Source of the DNA: Actinomycetota bacterium
GTDB taxonomy: Bacteria > Actinomycetota > Humimicrobiia > Humimicrobiales > Humimicrobiaceae
Reading direction: 5' to 3'
Assembly (NCBI GenBank): GCA_003486795.1
Contig: DNFX01000288.1
Span: forward strand, 5,591-11,046
Length of the DNA: 5,456 nucleotides
The notes beneath the pieces are model-generated. The model made no database searches. It was given only the letters and a program-made list of their open reading frames with translations, and was not told the origin of the DNA. Within the stretch, counting starts at the first letter, position 1. Every line of letters begins with the position of its first letter. The position numbers were made by a program, and so were the translations under genes. This document shows, piece by piece, positions 1 through 5,456 of the stretch.

Positions 1-1064
1 TGGAGAAGTCAGGCAAAGAAAAAGTGGATGAGAATGAAATAGCAGAGGTGCTTTCCAACTGGACAGGTGTTCCCGTTTATAAAATGACTGAAAAAGAAAC
101 AGAAAGACTTATGCACATGGAGGATAGTCTCCATAAAAGGGTAATTGGTCAGGATGAAGCAGTAATCACTGTTTCAAAAGCAATAAGACGTTCAAGATCC
201 GGACTCAAAGACCCAAAAAGACCTATTGGCTCATTCATCTTTCTGGGGCCCTCCGGAGTCGGAAAGACTGAGCTTGCAAAAACAATAGCTGAATTTTTAT
301 TCGGCAAGGAAGAGTCATTGATTCAGGTCGATATGTCCGAATATATGGAAAAGCATTCAGTTTCAAAGCTTGTCGGTTCACCTCCGGGGTATGTAGGTTA
401 TGATGAGGGAGGTCAGCTGACTGAAGCCATAAGAAGGAAACCTTATAGCGTTATTCTTCTTGACGAAATTGAAAAAGCTCATCCTGATGTATTCAACATA
501 CTTCTCCAGATATTCGAGGACGGGCATCTGACAGATTCACAGGGAAGAAGAGTCGACTTCAAAAATACCGTTATAATTATGACTTCAAATCTCGGTGCAA
601 AAGAAATACAGAAAAATAATCCTTTCGGATTCCAGAAAAACGATAATGAGGAAATATCATATAATGAAATCAAAAGCAAGGTACTAAGTGAATTAAAGAA
701 CACATTTAAACCTGAATTTTTAAACAGACTTGATGAAATAATAGTATTTCACAAGCTTAAAAAAGAGGAAGTATGCAAAATCATTGATTTAATGATTGCA
801 AGGATTCAGAATCAGCTTGAAAATCAGGGAATTAATCTTGAGCTTTCTGATTCTGCAAAAGATTTACTGATTGAGAAAGGCTTTGATCCGGTAATGGGTG
901 CAAGACCTATGAGAAGAGCTATACAGACTCTCATAGAAGATCCGATTTCCGAAAAAATAATACTTGGAGAAATAAAACCGGGAAGCAGTATAAGAGTAAA
1001 TGCTGAAGAAGATATACTGAAATTCGATACGGAAGAATTCTTTAAATCAACACTTAAAGTATAA
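1..1064 (+). CDS. clpC: ATP-dependent Clp protease ATPase subunit ClpC, C-terminal part (5' end outside window)
   Basis: AAA+ unfoldase that hands substrates to the ClpP peptidase in the cytoplasm. The reading frame is open from the left edge (first full codon at base 3), so the N-terminal domain, first AAA+ module and middle domain lie upstream. A GTG at 24 is in frame but is an internal Val, not a start. Seen in order: the linker with SNWTGVPV; Walker A GPSGVGKT (246-269); pore-loop GYVGY (387-401); Walker B VILLDE (450-467); sensor 1 MTSN (579-590); arginine-finger region FLNRLDE (718-738); and sensor 2 GARPMRR (897-917). The phrase [17 protein letters not shown] is typical of ClpC rather than ClpB. 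An FGF tripeptide (624-632) sits where ClpC carries its ClpP-docking loop, which also argues against ClpB. The C-terminal small domain looks complete, ending in a TAA stop. In Bacillus this gene closes the ctsR-mcsA-mcsB-clpC stress operon; the upstream genes cannot be seen here. Confidence 0.95.
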   Translation, partial: EKSGKEKVDENEIAEVLSNWTGVPVYKMTEKETERLMHMEDSLHKRVIGQDEAVITVSKAIRRSRSGLKDPKRPIGSFIFLGPSGVGKTELAKTIAEFLFGKEESLIQVDMSEYMEKHSVSKLVGSPPGYVGYDEGGQLTEAIRRKPYSVILLDEIEKAHPDVFNILLQIFEDGHLTDSQGRRVDFKNTVIIMTSNLGAKEIQKNNPFGFQKNDNEEISYNEIKSKVLSELKNTFKPEFLNRLDEIIVFHKLKKEEVCKIIDLMIARIQNQLENQGINLELSDSAKDLLIEKGFDPVMGARPMRRAIQTLIEDPISEKIILGEIKPGSSIRVNAEEDILKFDTEEFFKSTLKV

Positions 1065-1093
1065 TGACAGTGAATTTTACTATTACTTATTTT

Positions 1094-1123
1094 TTGATTT
1101 ATTGTATTATTAATATCTGTAAT
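1094..1123 (+). promoter_or_regulatory. possible sigma-70-type promoter for disA
   Basis: A TTGATT box (1094-1099) and a TGTAAT box (1118-1123) are separated by 18 bases, matching TTGACA/TATAAT at 4 of 6 and 5 of 6 positions. Transcription would begin near 1130, about 50 bases before the disA ATG. The gap is so AT-rich that promoter-like pairs arise easily, so this is tentative. A TATAAA at 1155-1160 is an alternative -10 but has no convincing -35 partner. Confidence 0.25.
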
Positions 1124-1142
1124 TAATGTTTAAACATTAATT
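1121..1142. repeat. perfect 22-base palindrome upstream of disA
   Basis: Two 11-base arms, AATTAATGTTT followed directly by AAACATTAATT, form an uninterrupted perfect palindrome with the octamer GTTTAAAC at its centre. It lies 37 bases before the disA start and overlaps the tentative -10 box and predicted transcription start. The symmetry is what a dimeric regulator would bind. With no loop and almost only A-T pairs, it makes a poor terminator hairpin. The palindrome is certain as sequence; a regulatory role is inference. Confidence 0.6.
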
Positions 1143-1179
1143 TATCAGAAATTTTATAAAAAGCATCTGATTATTTAAT

Positions 1180-2289
1180 ATGAATGTCAAAGAAGAAGAA
1201 CTTCTCTTAAAATGCCTGAAAAGGGTTGCACCCGGAACTGATCTCAGACTCGGTATAGAATATATTCTCCAGGCAAAGACAGGTGCACTTCTGGTCCTTG
1301 GAGATTCTGAAGCTGTTCTTAAAATTGCAAATGGAGGATTTTATATCGGCTGTAATTACGGACCTGCCAAACTTTATGAACTTGCCAAAATGGATGGTGC
1401 AATTATTTTAAGCACTGATACAAAAAGAATTCTGTATGCGAATACACATCTTTTTCCATACCCTGATATCCCTACATCTGAAACAGGTACAAGACATATT
1501 ACTGCCGAGCGGACTGCAAAGCAGACAAAAGAGCTTGTTATTTCCATCTCACAAAAAAGAGATGCAGTTACCCTATATATAGAAAATATAAAATATATTC
1601 TTGAAGAACCAAGAATTATTTTATCTAAGGCAAATCAGGCTCTACAGACACTTGAGAAATTCAAAACAGGACTTGATCATTTACTGCAGAATCTTACTGT
1701 CAGGGAGCTTGAAGGTATAGTCACTCTTTTTGATGTAGCAAGTGTTTTTCAGAAAGCAATTATTGTTCATAAAACAGCAAAAGAAGTAAATAAATATATA
1801 ACAGAACTGGGGACAGACGGAAGGCTTCTTAAAATGCAGATTGCTGAACTTATGGACAATGTTGAAGATAGTTATATAAAAATAATAAAAGATTATGTTA
1901 CTGAAGATATAAAAACTGATCCTTTAAAACTAAAAGACAAAATACTCGGTATGGGTTCAGATGAGATTTCTGATCTGGAATCAATAATAGAGCTTCTTGG
2001 TTATAAAAAAGAAGATAATCCTATTGAGCACAATGTCCATGCAAGAGGCTATAGGATTATTTCCGAAGTAATTAGATTGCCCCAGGGAATAATTACTAAT
2101 ATAATTAACAGGTTTGAGAATCTCAAGAATATTATGGAGGCTGATGTCGAAGATCTGGCAAATGTAACCGGACTTGGAAAAATTAAAGCCAAAACATTTT
2201 ATGACAGGCTTAAAAAATATTCTGAATATTATTTTTATAATGAGATATATAATGGAAAAGGAGGATTGGATACCAAGATAAATTTATAA
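1180..2289 (+). CDS. disA: DNA integrity scanning diadenylate cyclase DisA
   Basis: Condenses two ATP into cyclic di-AMP; the family works as an octamer that scans DNA and slows synthesis on branched structures. The 369-residue length suits the family. Residues about 10-140 are the DAC domain, with the catalytic DGA motif at 72-74 (in LAKMDGAIILS) and the second motif at 105-107 inside GTRHITAERTAKQT. That second motif is normally RHR; here it reads RHI (1492-1500). Residues about 145-290 form the helical linker (SKANQALQTLEKFKT, YITELGTDGRLLKMQ). Residues about 291-347 form the DNA-binding helix-hairpin-helix end, with the GLGKIKA hairpin at 331-337, followed by an aromatic-rich tail. ATG 1180 is the first possible start, because an in-frame TGA lies at 1168-1170 and no later Met precedes the conserved RVAPGT. 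No Shine-Dalgarno sequence is visible before it. The gene follows clpC directly, without radA, and leads into yacL after 25 bases. Family identity is very secure; enzymatic competence is less so because of the RHI change. Confidence 0.95.
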   Translation: MNVKEEELLLKCLKRVAPGTDLRLGIEYILQAKTGALLVLGDSEAVLKIANGGFYIGCNYGPAKLYELAKMDGAIILSTDTKRILYANTHLFPYPDIPTSETGTRHITAERTAKQTKELVISISQKRDAVTLYIENIKYILEEPRIILSKANQALQTLEKFKTGLDHLLQNLTVRELEGIVTLFDVASVFQKAIIVHKTAKEVNKYITELGTDGRLLKMQIAELMDNVEDSYIKIIKDYVTEDIKTDPLKLKDKILGMGSDEISDLESIIELLGYKKEDNPIEHNVHARGYRIISEVIRLPQGIITNIINRFENLKNIMEADVEDLANVTGLGKIKAKTFYDRLKKYSEYYFYNEIYNGKGGLDTKINL

Positions 2290-2314
2290 AATTAAATAAT
2301 ATTGGTAGGTTTTT

Positions 2315-3409
2315 ATGGTATTGCTCATATTTAAAGTAGTTTTTCTAATTGTTGGTGCTGGTGCAGGATATTATTTGGTAAATATTTTCTTAACTGATTA
2401 CCTTATAGGTAATTTTTTATTAATAGGGCAGTTTGCTGGAATCATAATTTTTGCATTTTTAGGTTATCTATTCGGTACTCTTATAGGAAAACGCATCATA
2501 AAAGATGTAACTGAAATTGACAGGCAGGTTAAAAATATTCCCGGTAATAATCTTATAATCGGATTTCTCGGCCTGACAACAGGTATAATTCTGGGCCTTC
2601 TTGTATCCGTTGCATTAAGATCTATCCCTTTTGTAGGTATTTTTATTCCGATCTTTGTGATTCTTGTTTTTTCTTATGCAGGTATAATTCTTGCATTAAG
2701 GAATAAGAAACTTCTTGTAATGATTTTCAGATTAAACAAAAAGGAAAAACCGGAAAAAGAAAATGCAGACATCCCGGAAACGGAAATAGATATTAAAAGA
2801 ATCAAAGCAAAACCAAAGATACTTGATACCAGTTCAATAATAGATGGAAGAATAGCTGATATTATAATGGCCGGATTTATTGAAGGTGAAATTATCATAC
2901 CGGGTTTTATTGTTAATGAACTGCAGGGTATTGCAGATTCTTCAGATAATCTTAAGAGACTTAAAGGACGAAGTGGACTTGACATTCTGCAGAAACTCAG
3001 GGATAACAAAAAACTGAATATAAAATTTCTGGAGAGTGATTTTCCGGAAAAAAATACGGTAGACTCAAAGTTGATTTTACTTGCCAAAGAACTTGAGGCA
3101 GTAATTGTTACATCTGATTACAATCTTAATAAAGTAGCTAAGCTGAAAGGTATTACAGTCCTTAACATAAATGATCTCCAGAATGCTTTAAAACTCATAG
3201 TATTCCCAGGTGAAAAAATGAAGGTTGAGGTTATCAAAGAAGGAAAGGAAAAAGAGCAGGGAATTGCTTATCTTGAAGATGGTACCATGATTGTAATAGA
3301 GGGCGGTAAAAGGCTTGTAGGAAAGGAAATTGACATTTTAATCACAGGAATTCTTCAAACTCCTGCTGGTCGGATGATTTTTTCAAAAGTAGCAAATGGA
3401 GAACAATGA
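2315..3409 (+). CDS. yacL: YacL-like membrane protein with PIN and TRAM domains
   Basis: Conserved integral membrane protein of 364 residues with a putative nuclease domain; its cellular role is not established. Four hydrophobic segments lie at about 2-22, 31-58, 81-101 and 107-128, then a Lys/Glu-rich linker (140-167). A PIN domain (about 168-292) starts with KILDTSSIIDGR and retains the acidic residues expected of a metal-dependent RNase: D171, D177, E202, D250 and D268 (in VTSDYNLNKVA). A TRAM domain, a probable RNA-binding beta-barrel, follows at about 297-360 (GEKMKVEVIKEG, EGGKRLVGKEIDILI, GRMIFSKV). The soluble part probably faces the cytoplasm, tethered to the membrane. ATG 2315 begins the first membrane segment; the upstream TAGG (2306-2309) is only a weak ribosome site. 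The gene sits between disA and ispD as in Bacillus, and its TGA overlaps the ispD ATG, which suggests coupled translation. Complete acidic residues favour an active PIN domain, but the substrate is unknown. Confidence 0.9.
   Translation: MVLLIFKVVFLIVGAGAGYYLVNIFLTDYLIGNFLLIGQFAGIIIFAFLGYLFGTLIGKRIIKDVTEIDRQVKNIPGNNLIIGFLGLTTGIILGLLVSVALRSIPFVGIFIPIFVILVFSYAGIILALRNKKLLVMIFRLNKKEKPEKENADIPETEIDIKRIKAKPKILDTSSIIDGRIADIIMAGFIEGEIIIPGFIVNELQGIADSSDNLKRLKGRSGLDILQKLRDNKKLNIKFLESDFPEKNTVDSKLILLAKELEAVIVTSDYNLNKVAKLKGITVLNINDLQNALKLIVFPGEKMKVEVIKEGKEKEQGIAYLEDGTMIVIEGGKRLVGKEIDILITGILQTPAGRMIFSKVANGEQ
3398..3401 (+). promoter_or_regulatory. ribosome binding site of ispD
   Basis: GGAG lies 4 bases before the ispD ATG, within the last codons of yacL. 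The spacing is short, but together with the ATGA stop-start overlap it supports the ispD start at 3406 and translational coupling to yacL. Confidence 0.5.
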
Positions 3410-4119
3410 ATCTTGGAATAATCACAGCTGCAGGCAAAGGCACAAGGTTAAGAGCAAATATAAATAAACAATTTATAAAACTATGCGGGAAACCCATACT
3501 TGCGCATACGATAAATGTTTTTCAGAAATCAAAGCTTGTAGATGAAATATTTATTCTTATCCCGGCTGAATTTATTGAATATACACAGAAAAATATTATC
3601 AGTAAATACGGTTTTGACAAAGTAACAAGACTGATAATAGGCGGTGAAACAAGACAAGAAACAGTTGGTAATGCATTGAAATTCATTCCAGATAAATGTG
3701 AGATGATATCGGTTCATGATGGAGTAAGGCCTCTTATTTATCCGACAGATGTGGATTTGCTTTTTAAAAAGCTTCTGGAATTCAATGAAGAAGATGATAA
3801 AGTAAAAGGCGTGATTCTTGCTGCTCCTGCTTATGAGACAATTAAGCAGATGGACAGGAGTGATGATTGTGTTAGAACTATTCCCAGAGAGACTATCTAT
3901 CATGCCCAGACTCCGCAGACCTTTTTTAAAGATGTTCTCTTAGAGGCTTACAAATGTGCAGAATCAGATAAAACTGCAGCAACTGATGACGCTATGCTTG
4001 TTGAAAAAATAGGTTACAAGGTTAAGATAATAAAGGGAAACCATGAAAATATTAAAATAACAACGCCCATAGATTTATTTCTGGCAGAATTAATTATTTC
4101 TAAAAACGGTGTTCACTGA
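3406..4119 (+). CDS. ispD: 2-C-methyl-D-erythritol 4-phosphate cytidylyltransferase IspD
   Basis: Third enzyme of the MEP isoprenoid pathway: transfers CMP from CTP to 2-C-methyl-D-erythritol 4-phosphate, giving CDP-ME. The 237 residues match the usual family length. The nucleotide-binding signature AAGKGTRL (8-15) with R14 and K21 (NKQF) opens the protein. GGETRQETV (79-87), VHDGVRP (103-109; usually HDAARP), APAYETIK (140-147) and HAQTPQTFF (166-174) follow. R161, just before HAQTPQ, corresponds to the catalytic arginine known from E. coli. [12 protein letters not shown] (192-203) and [10 protein letters not shown] (215-224), with K217, close the fold. All key residues are present, so the enzyme should be active. 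The start overlaps the yacL stop by 4 bases, and ispF begins 16 bases after the end, the standard ispD-ispF pairing. No fusion of the two is seen, unlike the bifunctional IspDF of some proteobacteria. Confidence 0.96.
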   Translation: MNLGIITAAGKGTRLRANINKQFIKLCGKPILAHTINVFQKSKLVDEIFILIPAEFIEYTQKNIISKYGFDKVTRLIIGGETRQETVGNALKFIPDKCEMISVHDGVRPLIYPTDVDLLFKKLLEFNEEDDKVKGVILAAPAYETIKQMDRSDDCVRTIPRETIYHAQTPQTFFKDVLLEAYKCAESDKTAATDDAMLVEKIGYKVKIIKGNHENIKITTPIDLFLAELIISKNGVH

Positions 4120-4120
4120 A

Positions 4121-4125
4121 GAGGG
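4121..4125 (+). promoter_or_regulatory. ribosome binding site that decides the ispF start
   Basis: GAGGG lies 10 bases before ATG 4136, just after the ispD stop. It favours this ATG over the in-frame GTG at 4109, which would overlap ispD by 11 bases and add nine residues not expected in the family. Confidence 0.55.
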
Positions 4126-4135
4126 AAGTCAAAAG

Positions 4136-4621
4136 ATGCTTAGGATTGGAATAGGGTATGATGTGCACAGGTTTATAGAAGGACGACCGTTAATATTAGG
4201 GGGAGTCAGAATTGATTATAATAAAGGTCTCGCAGGTCATTCTGATGCAGATGTTCTCATACATTCAATAAACGATGCAATCCTTGGAGCCTGCTGCCTC
4301 GGAGACATAGGAATGCATTTTCCAGATACCGACAATACATATAAAGATATTTCAAGTGTGGTTTTGCTTGAAAAAGTAATAAGACTTATGAAAGAAAGCG
4401 GTTATCGTGTTGTTAATTGTGATAATGTAATCATTCTTGAAGAGCCGAAAATAGCTCCTTATATACAGAGAATAAGAGAAAGACTTTTTAAGTTACTTGA
4501 AACGGATATTAGTGAGGTAAGTGTAAAAGCTACCACTACTGAAGGACTCGGTTTTTGCGGCAGGGAAGAGGGTATAGCTGCTCAAAGCATTGTCTTGCTT
4601 GAAAAAGTCCGAAAAATCTAA
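4136..4621 (+). CDS. ispF: 2-C-methyl-D-erythritol 2,4-cyclodiphosphate synthase IspF
   Basis: Fifth enzyme of the MEP pathway: cyclises CDP-ME 2-phosphate to ME-2,4-cyclodiphosphate with release of CMP, normally as a homotrimer with active sites between subunits. From ATG 4136 the product has 161 residues, the usual size. It begins [13 protein letters not shown], placing the metal ligands D9 and H11 where the family has them; the third, H43, is in [18 protein letters not shown] (35-39), [11 protein letters not shown] (56-66) and [19 protein letters not shown] (131-149) are family signatures and all are intact. A longer reading from GTG 4109 is possible, but the conserved N-terminus and the GAGGG site argue for 4136. 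The gene lies 16 bases after ispD, almost certainly on the same transcript. The intermediate enzyme IspE is not in the window. Confidence 0.96.
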   Translation: MLRIGIGYDVHRFIEGRPLILGGVRIDYNKGLAGHSDADVLIHSINDAILGACCLGDIGMHFPDTDNTYKDISSVVLLEKVIRLMKESGYRVVNCDNVIILEEPKIAPYIQRIRERLFKLLETDISEVSVKATTTEGLGFCGREEGIAAQSIVLLEKVRKI

Positions 4622-4642
4622 TAAAAATTTAAGAACATTAAT

Positions 4643-4659
4643 AAATATTTTTAATATTT
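4643..4659 (+). terminator. AT-only hairpin after ispF, doubtful terminator
   Basis: Arms AAATATT (4643-4649) and AATATTT (4653-4659) are perfect inverted repeats around a 3-base TTT loop, followed by T-rich sequence. With no G-C pairs the stem is weak, so it may attenuate transcription slightly or simply reflect AT-rich spacer. It lies 22 bases after the ispF stop, in the 83-base gap before gltX, where no clear promoter was found. Confidence 0.15.
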
Positions 4660-4704
4660 TTATTTCAGTTATTATTTAAAAAATACTAAATATGGATTTT
4701 CCAA

Positions 4705-5456
4705 ATGGAAAAAGGAATTAATAAAGAAATAAGATTCAGGTTTGCACCTTCACCAACGGGAGGGTTACATATAGGAACGGCAAGAACAGCATTGTTTAAC
4801 TGGCTTGCTGCGAGGAGTATGGGAGGAAAACTTATTTTAAGAATTGAAGACACTGACCTGAAGAGGTCTGATAAAAAATTCGAAAATTCAATATTGAGTG
4901 ATTTAAAATGGATGGGGCTTGACTGGGATGAATTCTACAGACAAAGTGAAAGGCTTGAATTTTACTTAAAGGAAGCAGAGAGGCTTATGGAAGAAAAAAA
5001 AGCTTACAGATGTTTCTGCACTCCTGAAAGACTTGAAAATCTCAGGGATTCTCTTATTTCTGAAGGCAGGCCGATAGGTTATGATAATAAATGCCGTTAT
5101 CTCAGCGAGGAAGATATAAATGCAAATTTAAGGGAAAATAAACCGTTTACCATAAGATACAAGGTTGAGCCTGATGAAATAATATTTTATGATCTCATCA
5201 GAGGTGAAATAAGATTTACTTCAGATGTAATAAGCGATTTTGTTCTAATTAAATCAGACGGTACTCCATCTTATAATTTTGCAGTGGTGGTCGATGACAA
5301 TGATATGAGAATATCGCATGTTCTAAGAGGAGAGGATCATATAACAAATACTGCAAGACAGATAATGCTTTTCAAGAGTCTCGGTTATAATATTCCGAAA
5401 TTCGCACATCTTTCAATGATTTTGGGCAAAGACGGTTCCAAATTAAGCAAAAGACA
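4705..5456 (+). CDS. gltX: glutamyl-tRNA synthetase, N-terminal part (3' end outside window)
   Basis: Class I synthetase that activates glutamate with ATP and charges tRNA-Glu. 250 codons are present, about half the usual length; the frame stays open to the right edge. Seen in the translation: FAPSPTGGLHIGTARTALFN (13-32) with the HIGH-type motif HIGT; RIEDTD (46-51) in the glutamate pocket; HVLRGEDHITNTARQ (205-219); and KLSKR (246-250), the KMSKS-type ATP loop at which the window ends. C103, C105, C130 and Y132 form C-x-C-x24-C-x-Y, matching the zinc-site spacing known from E. coli GluRS, with Tyr at the last position. ATG 4705 is chosen because an in-frame TAA at 4687-4689 blocks extension and IRFRFAPSPTG follows at the normal distance. 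The ribosome site is weak (GGAT at 4694-4697). Whether it is discriminating or also charges tRNA-Gln cannot be judged, because the anticodon-binding domain is missing. Confidence 0.95.
   Translation, partial: MEKGINKEIRFRFAPSPTGGLHIGTARTALFNWLAARSMGGKLILRIEDTDLKRSDKKFENSILSDLKWMGLDWDEFYRQSERLEFYLKEAERLMEEKKAYRCFCTPERLENLRDSLISEGRPIGYDNKCRYLSEEDINANLRENKPFTIRYKVEPDEIIFYDLIRGEIRFTSDVISDFVLIKSDGTPSYNFAVVVDDNDMRISHVLRGEDHITNTARQIMLFKSLGYNIPKFAHLSMILGKDGSKLSKR

Noticed and set aside
479..703. 74-codon open frame on the minus strand inside clpC
   Set aside because: Antisense to the Walker B to docking-loop region of ClpC and without any recognisable feature.
1069..1095. Possible terminator after clpC: AGTG/TACT arms followed by a T-rich run
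   Set aside because: The stem has only about four pairs, one of them G-T, and the T run is separated from it by several bases; too weak to call.
2674..3087. 137-codon open frame on the minus strand inside yacL
   Set aside because: It lies wholly antisense to a well-supported PIN domain and its low-complexity Ser/Ile/Leu composition is the expected complement of that AT-rich gene.
3529..3903. 124-codon open frame on the minus strand inside ispD
   Set aside because: Antisense to conserved IspD motifs, no recognisable domain, and a Phe/Ile/Cys-rich composition typical of a shadow frame.
4109..4135. Extended ispF start at GTG 4109
   Set aside because: It adds nine residues ahead of the conserved [11 protein letters not shown] start and overlaps ispD; the GAGGG site at 4121-4125 fits ATG 4136.
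4660..4704. Possible promoter before gltX (for example TACTAA at 4684-4689)
   Set aside because: No -35-like box at suitable spacing; AT-rich sequence gives such -10 look-alikes freely.
4692..4721. ATG at 4692 as a gltX start or small leader peptide
   Set aside because: It is out of frame with gltX and reaches a stop after nine codons; no attenuator-like structure or codon bias supports a leader peptide.

Overview
The window reads as a stretch of chromosome from a low-G+C bacterium (roughly one third G+C by eye; AGA/AGG arginine and ATA isoleucine codons are common). All six recognisable genes are on the + strand: clpC (3' end only), disA, a yacL-type PIN-TRAM membrane protein, ispD, ispF and gltX (5' part only). 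This is the order known from Bacillus and relatives (clpC-radA-disA-yacL-ispD-ispF-gltX), except that radA is missing between clpC and disA. The gene order and ClpC type point to Bacillota or another low-G+C Gram-positive-like (Terrabacteria) lineage. The sequence alone does not settle the phylum.

Layout: 1-1064 is the C-terminal AAA+ module of ClpC. 1065-1179 is a 115-base AT-rich gap with a perfect 22-base palindrome and a possible promoter. 1180-2289 is DisA, the diadenylate cyclase that makes c-di-AMP. After 25 bases comes the YacL-like protein (2315-3409), whose stop overlaps the ispD start by 4 bases (ATGA). ispD (3406-4119) and ispF (4136-4621) encode two enzymes of the MEP isoprenoid pathway. 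An 83-base AT-rich gap leads to gltX (4705 to the window end), glutamyl-tRNA synthetase, cut at its KMSKS-type motif. No stretch longer than 300 bases lacks a gene.

Functionally the window joins protein quality control (ClpC, a ClpP partner), genome surveillance and second-messenger synthesis (DisA), a conserved but poorly understood membrane PIN-TRAM protein, precursor synthesis for isoprenoids (IspD then IspF, with IspE acting between them and encoded elsewhere), and tRNA charging. Tight spacing from disA to ispF suggests one transcript. The gaps before disA and gltX are the likely places for extra promoters.

I found no mobile element, CRISPR array, RNA gene or undescribed multi-gene system. 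The points most worth a second look are an Arg-to-Ile change in the catalytic RHR motif of DisA, the perfect palindrome at a predicted transcription start upstream of disA, and the absence of radA from its usual slot.
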